A stretch of DNA of 64,000 bases from the NCBI RefSeq assembly GCF_001653235.2, contig NW_019154051.1:117041-181040 (forward strand), given 5' to 3'. The notes beneath the pieces were generated by a model, which had not been told where the DNA came from, ran no database searches, and saw nothing but the letters and a program-made list of their open reading frames with translations. Shown piece after piece: positions 10,613-21,175 of the stretch. The number at the start of each line of letters is the position of its first letter. Positions within the stretch are counted from its first letter, which is position 1. Both the position numbers and the translations under genes were made by a program. This stretch comes from Pochonia chlamydosporia 170 (lineage: Eukaryota > Ascomycota > Sordariomycetes > Hypocreales > Clavicipitaceae).

Positions 10613-11733
10613 GGTCTGCTACGGTGGGCGATAGGGAGCACTGTTGCAAAACCCCCCGGTTGTTTCGTTTTAGGTTTAGGGTCTTACGTCCCTAGTCAGC
10701 TGGGTACTTCAAGCGCCATCAAATATGTACGGCGGATTAGCAGCGGGCTCGCGCGGCCTGCTGCCAGTCTAATCGATCACTTGAGGTTACTCGGTACGTC
10801 AACTGTAAAATGGCGAACCATTTGCCGCTAGAGAGATGATTTTCAGCGCCATATCGCGAATTCATTACTCAACAATTCTCAATTGATCTTTCTATATAAA
10901 GTCAATACAAGAATTTCGGTTGCTATAGTCGCGATTTGAATGCACAATAGTGAAGGACGAGCTGGCGACAATGTTCATCTCGCGATGAGGATCACGATGC
11001 GGACGGAGAATCACCACACCAACCCCACTTCTGATCAGCAGCGGACAAGCGCAGCAGCCTCCTGCTTAAACTGGTTTAGCGACATCATCCACCGTAAGGA
11101 AGGACGATGTTGTTTTGTTCTCCTTGAAAAGCTCGGCCTGAAACAGGATTCCTCTCCTCGTCTCCTTCAACTTGCTCTCATCTCTCGTCAAGCCAAATGG
11201 ATCCTTCAAAGATCCCCTCTGGGCATATTTATTGCATCCAAGATGGAAAGAAGCACTATAAACTCTTCACCACCATATATACAAGCGCCAACTATTGTGG
11301 TCGTTGCGGCTTGGCCAACCCCTTTCGGACCCAGCAACGAGCCAGGTCTAAAACTCCAGCACTTCCTGGCCCATATGATGAGGTGGTGGAAGTCGAGGAC
11401 TCTCCGCCACGGTCAGTCAGCCCAGCAAGTCTACTACTACGTGACAGACCAAAACCAGTGAAAGATGAAGACGAAGAGAATGAGGATAATTAAACCACCA
11501 CATTCACGTGTCAAGTCACTGAGTGAAATAAAATAGAACCCTGCTTATCCGCCGCGGACCCTCTGATATGACATTGCCCCTTTGTGAAAGCCAAAAAACT
11601 AAGAAACGTAGGCTGAAGTACATCGAGCAATGTACCGTGCGCCAAGCACTAGCGCCGCTAACCGAATTTGGCACCGTCGTCGTGGTTTTTGGGGTTTTGC
11701 AACAGTGACCCCTATAGCCTGCCATAGTCTGCC
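10613..11733. mobile_element. Possible small DNA element bounded by imperfect 43-bp inverted repeats
   Basis: Positions 10613-10655 and 11691-11733 are inverted copies with about 33 of 43 matches. The innermost 13 bases (gttgcaaaacccc) are identical. The 1.12-kb unit holds only one small open frame (11197-11493). I could not define a target-site duplication or the superfamily. It could instead be two independent insertions of the same small repeat. Confidence 0.4.
11197..11493 (+). CDS. Hypothetical 98-aa protein with one CxxC pair
   Basis: The ATG at 11197 opens a 98-aa frame with CGRCGLANPF near residue 35 and a Pro/Ser/acidic tail ending in EDEENEDN. I do not recognise the family. It lies between the two inverted repeats at 10613 and 11733 and could belong to that element or be a short host gene. 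No splice signal is needed to read it. Confidence 0.35.
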   Translation: MDPSKIPSGHIYCIQDGKKHYKLFTTIYTSANYCGRCGLANPFRTQQRARSKTPALPGPYDEVVEVEDSPPRSVSPASLLLRDRPKPVKDEDEENEDN

Positions 11734-11879
11734 TCGGATTGTTGCCGAAAGGGCTGATCTGTGCAGACAGGGAAGGTTACATGACAAGGTGTGTCGAACG
11801 TGGCTGAGATCTTGGCTGGTGATATTGAGTTTTGGATGGAGGAGTCAACTGGTGGTTGTTCTCCGCTTGTCAGGCTGTG

Positions 11880-13603
11880 TCAGGGGCTCCATCGAATATC
11901 CTTTGGAGATTTGTTCTTGAGACATTTGGAGTTGAGGGGAGCGACTGGGTTTAATTGCCTGATGAATATCAACAGGGCTGAAGATCGCTGCGGATTTGGT
12001 CTTACCGGCAAACCGGGGTGACTCGTGTCGATTCCCGAACGGGCAGGGAATAATGTACGGAGTAGGGCAGACGGAGATGCCATGAAGTTACAAAGTTCAA
12101 CGGCTATGTCCGAGGTGTCCATCAGTGTTACTTGTTTGTCCCTCTTCTGTTTCCGCCCAGCTTCTTGGGGATTTGAGAGCTGCGCCACCACCACATTGTC
12201 GAGTAGAACAGAAAGAGCATCCTGACCCGACGCAGACAAAGAACGCGGAACATGATTCGAGACGTCAATCAGTAGACTCGTCCATTCGTCTAATTCTGAA
12301 GTTCGCAGGCAGGTGTCGGCAGCGAGCCTGTGCGAGAAAATGCCTGCGACCGTCATCTTCTCCAGATTGGCTCTCGAATGACGTTTTACCTTCGTCAAGT
12401 CGGTTCTCTGTGAGTGCTTGAGTTTTCCGTTGCTCTGTGGCCGACTTGGAAGGTTACGAAGATTGTAGGTATGCCTGCTCTGTGACCGGCTCGGCAGGTT
12501 ACGAAGATTGTAGGTACGCCTGGGTAACGCATGGTTAGGATGTCTCTTATCCTCTACTTCATAGGTATCGTTGGACTGGCTGTTTTTCTCAAACTCCTCC
12601 TGGTCCCAATTTGTGGGCAATGGGATTGATCGGTTGCGCAGGAGAGAGACAGGATGATCATGGGATTTTTCTGTACTGTCGGGTGAATTTCCATCACATG
12701 GACCTGGACCGTCTTCAAATGCTGGCGTTCTTGGAGAGGCAGATGGGATCAAGCCGCGCAATTCGACAGCGCATTGCGAAGCATCTTCCATCGGATGAGT
12801 ACTCTCCGGGTTAGCGTTATAGGCACTCCAGCATTGATACAAATCCACAGCCACGGGAGGATCTGGATGTGATTGTACTGGCGAAAGCTGGACCGCATCG
12901 GGGGTAGAGACGAGGCTGGGGTAGTCCCGGGGGCTAGGACTCTGCAGCTGTACATCTGGTTGAGAAATATCCACTGCAAACTGCATGATCGGATATTGAG
13001 AGAGGACTGGACCGACCGATGTCCTTCGAGACGAATTAGCTTATACAGTACATGATAAAGGCATGCTCTTTTGTTCTTGAAGGTACGAACATGTCGGAAT
13101 AGTCACCTGGATTGATGTCTCCGTAAGCCCCCGGGGACGAGGACATCTCCTGTAATAGTTGTCGAGATTTCAAAGGAATAGTATTCGCTTCCGAAGGTAT
13201 AAAACTCCTCCGCAGAGCTTTCTGAGCGCAAGTTAGCGGTGAACATCCTTCCAAGCTTGCGTTACAAGCTCTTACCTATGTCAACTGTCGAAGCTTGTGG
13301 GGCGTCAACCGTAGACGCTCCGTTCACACATACGTGGGGGAGCACATTGTAATAATGCCAATTGGGCATCGAAGATACGGTCTTGGTGTTTTCCTTCTGT
13401 TGCATTATATCGAACGCGTCGGACACGATATTGGATGGAGATGACATCTTAAACCCCAAAGCCCAAGCGCAGGCAAGGCAGGTAAATCCCGGCTCCTCAA
13501 ACGTCTCCATAGCGATAACGTACAAAGAATTATTGCAGGTGTAAGTTGAAAATTCAGTTATAAACTGGGCGTTAGCTTCTAACAGCCCAGGCTGGACGCT
13601 CAT
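11880..13603 (-). CDS. Uncharacterised 528-aa protein, three exons
   Basis: Exons on the minus strand are 13603-13276, 13221-13107 and 13023-11880. Introns are 54 and 83 bp, GT-AG and in phase. The product is 528 aa. The N-terminal part contains a Cys pair (FTCLACAW). The middle is Ser/Pro-rich and low in complexity. A 15-residue unit containing TYNLRNLPSR occurs twice near the centre. The C-terminal ~200 residues look folded (LSASGQDALSVLLDN, SALLIFIRQLNP). I recognise no family. The ATG at 13603 is the first in frame, but the frame is open further upstream, and an unassigned short frame at 13717-13890 could be an earlier exon. Function unknown. Confidence 0.55.
12433..12522 (-). repeat. 45-bp coding tandem duplication
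   Basis: Two adjacent 45-bp units start at 12433 and 12478 and share most bases (ggttacgaagattgtaggta in both). They encode two copies of a 15-residue unit in the uncharacterised 528-aa protein. Confidence 0.85.
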
Positions 13604-13716
13604 GTAGCTAATGTCGAAATTAAGAGAAGAGGTTGATATGCGTTGAGAGTATCCCCGGTGTCCGGGCGTTGCAAAACGTGTCAGGTGATTAGTCAATCAG
13701 GAATAATGAGTGAAGT

Positions 13717-13890
13717 TCAAGGAATTTCAGCGTCTTTTCTGGGTATGAACCCCTTTAAATACTTGGCATTCGGCATGGCGTTCACGAGACGTCGGTTGAA
13801 GCCGCGTGATATCTCTGCGGCTCCATTTCGGTAAGCTTCGTGCTCCGCGTCATCTTCGGTAGCCTCTCTCGGATGATGTTTCCAGAACAT
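13717..13890 (-). other. 57-codon open frame, possible upstream exon
   Basis: The ATG at 13890 opens a charged 57-aa frame (MFWKHHPREATEDD...) with protein-like composition and a stop at 13719-13717. It lies just upstream of the 528-aa gene on the same strand. It may be a first exon or an independent remnant. I could not find a clear donor joining the two. Confidence 0.25.
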
Positions 13891-14209
13891 GAGCTTTAGT
13901 TTACGTATTGCTTTATGGAGCTAGCCGTGTTGTGAATTTATTGAACAGTTGTATTGACTTAATGAGTGGATGCTATGAGCTTCCAAATTCAACGAAGCAA
14001 AGCAGATGGCACTACATGATTGTAGCATGAAGAAATGAACGATTGCCAATATTATTTTCATGACTTGAAATAATCCAGCACTATTTGTGGCTCATCTCAC
14101 GGAGGCTAAATTGCCCATATACAGCCCCCATGAATGTAGTCTTATTTCGCCAGGTCCTTAAAGTCTGGACTTCACTTGGTAGCTACTTCCACGGTCAGAC
14201 TGTGACGGT
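13891..14209. other. Intergenic, AT-rich, nothing recognised
   Basis: No convincing open frame. It leads into the LTR-like fragment at 14210. Confidence 0.4.
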
Positions 14210-14325
14210 ACAAGGGCACGAGCAAGGTCAAGTGCGACTTGGATAAAGCGATTGTTCACAAGGAGAGTAAGAGCTTCCTTCGGAAGCTCTGACTCGAGCT
14301 ATCTGAGTTCTAAAGTGGGGCCATT
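14210..14325 (+). repeat. LTR-like dispersed repeat, copy 1
   Basis: About 115 bp starting tgtgacggtacaaggg aligns at roughly three-quarters identity with 52396-52515. Shared blocks are tgtgacggtacaag, agtgcgactt and ttcacaaggag. The inside holds a short hairpin (agagcttcc...ggaagctct). A TG start and dispersed copies suggest a solo LTR or LTR fragment, but no retrotransposon body is nearby. Confidence 0.5.
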
Positions 14326-14407
14326 CCCTTAGTTACACAGACCTATATTTGATGGCTCAAAATATTGTGGGACAAATAATATTGGAGGTATAATGTGTTT
14401 AACTTAC

Positions 14408-14713
14408 CTTATCTTGCTGGAAGTGGTGTAACTCGTTTCTATTACCACTCTCTCTTGTTGCCGATTTTTTGCGACCAGTTGTTTGAACTTGTCTTCATCC
14501 CATTCGGGGAGGCCAAAATTGGCGCCTATACCACCAGGGTCCGCAAAGCGAACGGTGGAAAAGCACATGTTCTTTGCTTCCGTCTCTGCTCTGTCGTCTC
14601 CAGAAAGAGTTTTGGTCCATGGTGGAAGGCAATCGCTTGCGTCCATACCCCCATAGTCGATTCGATCACCGATAACGTCACCAGACTTGAGATTGATCTT
14701 GAGACCAACGTTG
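14408..14713 (-). other. Candidate internal exon of an unidentified, disrupted gene
   Basis: A 306-nt minus-strand exon is bounded by a good acceptor (gaaacag at its 5' side) and a consensus donor (AG before GTAAGT). It encodes 102 residues of ordinary protein composition (SGDVIGDRIDYGGMD..., DPGGIGANFGLPEWDED). I do not recognise the family. The downstream continuation is lost at the LTR-like fragment 80 bp away, and I found no matching upstream exon. A gene broken by insertion or rearrangement is likely. Confidence 0.35.
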
Positions 14714-15816
14714 CTGTTTCAGCGGCAGATGGCGAGGCTGCCTCAGGTTGCTTGCATGACTTTTCCACTGTACATTATGTTCGCCTCTCCTTCCGTCGAG
14801 GTCCCATTAGACGGTGTCGAGTCATGAAGCACAAGGCAAGTCAAGGTCATGTGGCTCTGTTGGCTTGTAAGTTGCTAGTGGCGATAGCGTTTGAGTTTTA
14901 CTTACCGGCAAGATGTATGGGCGATACGCAGATGCCTTACTAGATCCAATACTTTTTGCCTCCCACGGTAGAGATGGAGGTAGAGATACAGAGGGGTAGT
15001 GGCTTGGGGCTTGCATGCAGGGTTCAAGCCATTGTGCAGATCTGGTGACGGATTTCGAGTGGGCGCGGGTTGGCTATCTCTGGGCATCTGCAGTCCTACC
15101 TTCCCAATGCCTGACCAAATGCATCGTTTCCTCAACTTGTCCCAAATACAAACCCAGAAGGGTCACCAAACCCTCCTGCACCAATAATGCTCTTAGTACC
15201 CTTATCAGCATGGTCCGTGATGGACAGAAACGAGTCAGTTCCGTCCATCTACATATAGCCCAGCGTGAATTGTGGCTTCCGCGCTTTTTTGTCTGTAGAG
15301 TTGCATCACATCAAGCGGCGGCCAGGCCTACTAAGGTCTACCAAGCTTGAGTGATCAGTGCATAACAGGTCGTGGTTGCGCATGATTTGGTGCCAGAGCG
15401 TCCTGGTAAGACCTCCTGCTACTGAGTAGGAGCTCCGGTTATCTAGAGGAAACCGTTGACTTCACTTAGAGAGAATCTGCTGGCCGATAACAACCAAGAC
15501 ATGACATTTTATAGGTTTAACGTGCATTCGTTTGCGACAGATCAAACCGAGACAGGCAGGTATACTGGGGATGGATTCCCGGCACCTCCACATCCAGTCT
15601 TCTTTACGGACTGACGGCCCAAGCTATAATTCCCTTGTTGCTCAAGGTTGGAAAATAGGGCTGCATTCCAGTTTCAAAGCCGTTCACTTCGGCCCGTGGC
15701 TTCCATGTCGCTGCAAGCCACATTGGGGTTCAGGGCCGAAATATATTTATGGGCGGTGCCGCCTACATTAACGCAATGCATTAAATGAAGCATGTAGTTA
15801 TATACTGGGCATAATT
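14714..15816. other. Region without a supported gene
   Basis: Several short open frames occur on both strands, none with a domain or splice support. This may be the eroded remainder of the gene whose exon survives at 14408-14713. Confidence 0.35.
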
Positions 15817-16720
15817 ATGGCTCTACAAAGCGACAATACTGTCTTTTACCGAGAATTCCAGCTCGTAAGAGCACCGTCGATCGAGCATCCAGAAGGACGT
15901 TGGTCAGGTTTTCTCTTGAGTAATTCACAAATTATTGATCCTACTGGAGCTTGCCTTCCTCTGGATTTTCGTCAAAAAATTGAGGATCTATCCTTTCTTC
16001 CTTCTCGAACGCAAGAGAGGGCGCCTGTTCATACTGGAAAGTCTCTTGAATACATGTAAGTAAGTGTAACAAGATCCATTCCAGCGAACGTTCCACTAAC
16101 GGTAAGGGAGATACATTGAATTCAGAACTGATTGGAGACCTGCTACCTTAGTCCTACAAAGGCGCAAGCTGACCTTTCACCGACCCACCTTTGCACCAAT
16201 CCAGTCACTTATCATCTCTCCTCTTCACATACTTGCATTCAGTCCTTCTGTGGCAGAATTAAAGCTCCATTGGATTGAGAAATACACAGGAATTTTAGTG
16301 AGGGACTATGATGACTTGTTTGCTCGAGTGTCAGACGTGTATACTGCGCTTTTTGTGGAACCGGCTTGCCAGGTCGTCGGCGATATTAATGAACTTCTTG
16401 ATATCTGCCTCGAGAGTCTGAAAACAAGGAATCCGTGTTTGCGTCACACAATGCCATTAGAAATGACACAAACCCTTGACGTGCCGTCCAGTACAGAATT
16501 AGCGTGCGCTATTACCGCTCTTCAACCCATGCAGAATGAGGTCTTTAGCACTGATCCATTATCATACGCAACGGTCAAAGCGACAAAGTTCTTAGTGAAT
16601 ATGTCTGCTGGGCAAGGAATTTCCCTACCTGAATTTCGACTGAGAAAGGAAGTGTCTCCTCGAATGGCGCTCCAGTGGGCCTTGGCAGTGTTAGATGTGC
16701 TACGTCAGTGTGTCCAATAG
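15817..16720 (+). CDS. Uncharacterised 277-aa protein, two exons
   Basis: Exons are 15817-16055 and 16126-16720, with a 70-bp GTAAGT...CAG intron and matching phase. The product is 277 aa. It starts MALQSDNTVFYREFQLV and reads through a soluble, mixed-composition sequence (LVRDYDDLFARVSDVYTALF, LPEFRLRKEVSPRMALQWAL). There is no transmembrane segment or obvious metal site. I do not recognise a family. It sits next to a LINE fragment on the opposite strand. It could be a lineage-specific gene or part of an element. Confidence 0.5.
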
Positions 16721-16761
16721 TATTTGCGATATGGCAATACGTATTACCATATATTGATATG

Positions 16762-17621
16762 GGAATGTAATGTAATTTATTTACGCCCGGAGGGATTGTC
16801 CCTAAAGGGCCATAACGGTGCGCTACTTGCTTAATCTACCCTGTAAGCTGTACTCCTAAAGCCCGACAATGATTTCTTTCCTTGGCACCTGCAGCCTCAT
16901 TTCATCACTGGCAGTCCTGCTCTGAGGTCATTTCCCCGGAGTGCCCAGCATCCCATCTTCGGCAGCTGGAGCTCGGTCCGTCAGTGCGAGGTTGCGCGGC
17001 TAGGATGTTACGCGCTGATACCAGTCCACTAGTCCAATTTATCGCAGGTTCGCCTGTTCCTGTTCATCTGTCTGCCTCTAGCCTTCCCGTTGCCATTGCA
17101 AATTTTATCGTCGTTCGGACCGCCGCCATGTCGGGGTTCCATCCCTCGCCATCCGATCCAGACTTGCCTCCCAGGAAGAAAGACAAGTTTCCCATCTTGG
17201 TCCGCTTGTATCGTATCAAGCTTTCCCTTTCCGAATTCCACCGTCTGCACCGAAAGAGGAAATGCTCGACTGTCTCTGCTGCTTGGTCGCAGCTACATTG
17301 CTCCGTCCCCACAGCCCTGATGCTGTGCAGGTATCTGTTGAGCCGGCACTTTCCTGTTCGTAGCTGTATCAGTATTCTGGACTCCTTGGCATTCAGAGCG
17401 TCATAGATAGCCCGCGTGTGCTGGCCCGGAAGCGCTGTGTCTATACGTTGCGAGTACCGTCCTACCCCGATGGGTATCCTTTGCCGCTGCTGTTGCTGTT
17501 GGCCGAGCAGCAGCCTGGTTCTCGTAGATCGTGCTTGATAACTTGCTTTTTTGCGAACGCACCCGTCCTTTGTAGCCTCGCGGGCCGCTGTCTTGGCCGC
17601 CGCACCCGGCCGGAAGCCCTT
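16762..17621 (-). mobile_element. 5'-truncated Tad-like LINE, 3' part
   Basis: On the minus strand the element ends in agcgcaccgttatggccc...taaattacattacattc, a LINE-type tail of short ttaca repeats (16762-16824). Upstream, the frame 17312-17064 has the C-terminal LINE cysteine motif (CSCDQ...ETVEHFLFRCRRW). The reverse transcriptase core is missing, so this is a dead 5'-truncated copy of about 860 bp. Confidence 0.7.
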
Positions 17622-17689
17622 GGAATGTAATGTAATGTAATTTATTTACGCCCGGAGGGATTGTCCCTAAAGGGCCATAACGGTGCGCT
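17622..17689 (-). mobile_element. Second, very short LINE 3' end
   Basis: The same 3'-terminal sequence as at 16762-16824 recurs here (ggaatgtaatgtaatgtaattt... to cggtgcgct) immediately beside the first copy. This is a separate, severely 5'-truncated insertion or a duplication of the tail. Confidence 0.7.
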
Positions 17690-17690
17690 A

Positions 17691-17747
17691 TTGATACACG
17701 GGCATGACACTTTTGATACACGGGCATGACCTTACACGGGCATGACG
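17691..17747 (+). repeat. Three short direct repeats of acacgggcatgac
   Basis: The motif gatacacgggcatgac occurs twice and a third time as tacacgggcatgac, separated by 4-6 bp. It abuts the short LINE end. Confidence 0.75.
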
Positions 17748-18584
17748 TTTTGGACATTCTGATTCGCCCAAATTTTTTTTTGTTAACCCACAGTTAATTC
17801 TGCCGCCTCACTCTAAGTACCTTGTTGCTTGGCTCACCTTTAATGTTATCGTTCTCATTGTTGCAAACTGCATCCTATTAGCAGTATTATAAGTTAGCGC
17901 AAGTTTAGCATTATCTCTATTAGCTAACTGGTGTATTATGATACACAAAGAAAGAGTTTTCTAATAATAGCCTAGATAGCTTAATAAAGGACAAGTCTGT
18001 TATTTGGTTGCTTAATTAATCCGCAACTGGTAATACTGTTGTAAGTTCTCTTGCGCCCCCCAAGAAGCGCTGTAATACGGCTGAAAGGCGCTAGTCTAGA
18101 GGTAATATATTAATCTGCATTCTTGTCTATCTAGTTAATGCGGAGGTAGAACTCCGTTTTTCCGCCTAGATTTTGACTGTTTAGCCACTTTACACAAGCG
18201 AGATTGCCACTAACTAACGTACTGTAACGGTCTAAGCGAGTATATTAACAACTGGCTAGGAGACTAGAACAAGTATCTAAAGCTAAAGAAGAAAAGGAAA
18301 GGAGAGCAAGAAAGCAAGAGCTCGCAGAGCCCTTGTAGGCTTGTAAGCTTGCTTCTGCTAATCTCGCTTGTTGCTAGGGGTTACCAGTAACAAGGTTAGA
18401 GACAAAGGCGAGAGCGCCAGCCGAGCCACTATCGGGCTTAGCCCGTTACACGTACAAGCTCTGCACCTCTCCTTTTCTTGCGTCTGGTTATCCTCCTCCT
18501 TAAGCTTCTCAATACTTATACCTGTCGCTTAGTCGGATATTAAATATATGTACTCAATACGGCTACTATACTCTATATTTCATA
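17748..18584. other. AT-rich 5' flank of the third MULE
   Basis: There is no gene. The stretch is AT-rich with many TA steps and contains short inverted segments. It presumably holds the 5' end and promoter of the MULE transposase. I could not define the element's terminal inverted repeat. Confidence 0.4.
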
Positions 18585-21170
18585 ATGCCCGCGCATACAT
18601 TAAGGCGTTCAAATCGTGCCAGGCTTCGCAGAAAACGAAGTCCTAGTCCGAGCGATCAATTACACCAAGAAGAGCGACAACAGGCTATTCAGCAAGGAAG
18701 ATGTAGTCTATCGCTTCTTGAGGATCGACTACAGCCTGCGAGCAGTCCTACTCTGAGTATTAGTCAATTATATGGACTTGGAGATAATAATGCGCTTGAT
18801 AACCTATTCGCCTCGCATCCGCAGACATTCTCAAGCATTCCAAGTCCGCGTGGATCACAAGGTCTTTACGAAACTTCATGGGGCCTTCGTTTTAATCACG
18901 AAATTTATCTGCAGAATGACTTCTTCGGGGGAGAATCTAGGACCCAGCAAGTTAGAGCACCTATACCAGGTCCAGAGCCCGACCCATTTGCTTCTGACCC
19001 TTCTGAATCATCACAATCTACCGAGCAGCCCCCAACAGCCACAAGAGCCGAATTTGAATCCGCGATGAAAATAGTACAAGAAGTTATCGGCCAGGGTCAG
19101 AGGTTAACAATTGACCTGGCTCAGTCATACGAACGGGTACAAGCATGGCGAGAGAGATGGGGATGGTCACCCTTAAGTTCAGAGGCCTACGAATCTCCTC
19201 CACCATACTCTCCACCCTGTAGGTCACATACACAATTGCTCCAAGCATCACCGACGCTTAAGAGTATTAATTTATCGCCTGTCCGACAGTCACAATCGCC
19301 CGTCCCAGACCCAATCCCGAACCCAATAATCCCAGGCCACCCAGCGCCAACTGCAGAAGCTCTCTTTGATATAGTAAACAGCTTTGCAAAGGCTAACGGC
19401 TTTGGTATTATACGGCGGAATGCATATTCCTATAAGGGACGAAAAATACGATACTCCTTTCAATGTGATCGGTTTGGGCAGCCTCGAACCTCAGATAGTG
19501 CTGGTGTTCGGAAGCGGAAGTCTCGAAAGTGTGGATGTCAATGGATGGTAATTGCTGAAGCTTTAGAGGAGGGTAGGTGGCTTCTTCGGCGGCATGATAA
19601 ACCAGAACATAGCCAGCATAACCATGAACGAAGCATTGCCCCTTCTGCACATCCTTCCCATAGACGACTCACTAGCACAGTTAGGACGACTATTAAGTCA
19701 ACAAGCCGTCGGGTTGGTATTCGGGCCCGCGATGTGCGTGCTATCGTTGAACAGCAACATCCAGATACAATATACACACAGCGGGATATATATAACGCAC
19801 GCGCTCTAATTAACAGGGAAAAGCTTAATGGTTATACGCCTACTGCAGCGCTAATTAAACTTTTCGATGAAATAAAGATCCCATATATCGTTAAATGGGC
19901 GGACGACGAGCCAAACAGGCTTCTAGGTCTTGTTTGGACCTTTCCATACTGTATACAGATGTGGAAGCGGTTCCCTGAGGTTGTTAGCTTTGACAACACA
20001 TACAATACAAATCGATTTAAACTTCCGCTATTTCAAGCTACCAGTCAAACCTGCATTGGCACAGTCTTTAATGCTGCGTTTGGTTTGATCGATAATGAGA
20101 GGAGAGAAGGATTCCAGTTCCTTGCTGAGAGCATCTACCAACTTATTACGCAACACTCTATTAGGCAGCCTGAGGTCATTATAACAGACTTTGATAACTC
20201 AATGAAAGCTGCGCTTAATCACCAATTCCCAAACGCACAGCAACAGCTCTGTATCCACCATATCCTTTCGAATGTCCTACTAAAATCAAAGCAAAAGTGG
20301 GTTACAGAACGGAAGAGTAGTAGCAGTCCTGGCACTAGTGATAGTGAGGACAATTGCTCTCAGGCGCAAATTCATCTTAATGCAACAGATAAGCAGCTTA
20401 TTAACGCTTCAGATAATATTAAGGCTCCTCATACTTACCATGGTGTGCTGTTATTATGGAAGCGCGTTGTCTACGCTGAAACAGACGAGGCACACGAGCA
20501 GGCATGGAGAGACCTGTGTAAAGAATTCGATGACCAACGAGCAATTCTACAGTATCTACATGGGATCTATCTTCCCGTAAGGCATCAGTGGGCAGGGTGT
20601 TTTATTCGCCAATATCGCAACTTTGGTATCCGAGTTACCTCTGGCACAGAAGCCAGCAACAACAATGTCAAAAGCTATCTCCTAAATGGAATGAGTCACC
20701 TCTACCGCCTAGTTGAGGCAATGCAGGATATGATACATGATCAAGAACGCGACTTTAAGGATGCTTGTGCACAAGATGAGGTCCTTACTGCCCGCCAATA
20801 CCAAGGATCTATTGGAGATTATCTTGGAGACTTACGAACCGTTATGTCATCAAAGGGACTAGGGCAAGTTAATAAGCAATACCGCATCGCTCGCAAGTAT
20901 ATGCCTACAGGCAAAAATCCCTATCCCACCCTTCCTGGAGACTGTGGCGATAACTGCACAGTTTCTGTTCAACTTGGGGTCCCTTGTTATCATAAAATAT
21001 ATATAAAGCTAGCTTCTGCAACACCTTTTACTAAATGGGAAATCCATCCGCGCTGGCGACTACGGGAGGTAGCATGTCAAGATCCATACCGACGGATTCT
21101 TGACCCAAAAATTGCAACTACATTACGTGGAAGGCCAAAAAAAATAACCAGGCTATTCCAGCAAGGCTAG
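18585..21170 (+). CDS. MULE transposase with FAR1-like and SWIM domains, uninterrupted
   Basis: This is a single-exon 861-aa frame without stops. The N-terminal ~250 residues are Ser/Pro-rich. A FAR1-like DNA-binding region follows at ~257-345 (AEALFDIVNSFAKANGFG to HNHERS). The MULE catalytic core has VVSFDNTYNTNRF (~466), EVIITDFDNSM (~529) and LCIHHIL (~555). A SWIM-type cluster, LGVPCYHKI, lies near 797. It would bind and mobilise its own element. It is only a distant relative of the MULE at 4.4-7.5 kb. Because the frame is intact it could be active, but its ends are not defined. Confidence 0.9.
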   Translation: MPAHTLRRSNRARLRRKRSPSPSDQLHQEERQQAIQQGRCSLSLLEDRLQPASSPTLSISQLYGLGDNNALDNLFASHPQTFSSIPSPRGSQGLYETSWGLRFNHEIYLQNDFFGGESRTQQVRAPIPGPEPDPFASDPSESSQSTEQPPTATRAEFESAMKIVQEVIGQGQRLTIDLAQSYERVQAWRERWGWSPLSSEAYESPPPYSPPCRSHTQLLQASPTLKSINLSPVRQSQSPVPDPIPNPIIPGHPAPTAEALFDIVNSFAKANGFGIIRRNAYSYKGRKIRYSFQCDRFGQPRTSDSAGVRKRKSRKCGCQWMVIAEALEEGRWLLRRHDKPEHSQHNHERSIAPSAHPSHRRLTSTVRTTIKSTSRRVGIRARDVRAIVEQQHPDTIYTQRDIYNARALINREKLNGYTPTAALIKLFDEIKIPYIVKWADDEPNRLLGLVWTFPYCIQMWKRFPEVVSFDNTYNTNRFKLPLFQATSQTCIGTVFNAAFGLIDNERREGFQFLAESIYQLITQHSIRQPEVIITDFDNSMKAALNHQFPNAQQQLCIHHILSNVLLKSKQKWVTERKSSSSPGTSDSEDNCSQAQIHLNATDKQLINASDNIKAPHTYHGVLLLWKRVVYAETDEAHEQAWRDLCKEFDDQRAILQYLHGIYLPVRHQWAGCFIRQYRNFGIRVTSGTEASNNNVKSYLLNGMSHLYRLVEAMQDMIHDQERDFKDACAQDEVLTARQYQGSIGDYLGDLRTVMSSKGLGQVNKQYRIARKYMPTGKNPYPTLPGDCGDNCTVSVQLGVPCYHKIYIKLASATPFTKWEIHPRWRLREVACQDPYRRILDPKIATTLRGRPKKITRLFQQG

Positions 21171-21175
21171 CTATC

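Noticed and set aside
14395..14943. 182-codon plus-strand frame
   Set aside because: It runs antisense to a block with proper splice sites (14408-14713) and shows no domain; probably a shadow.
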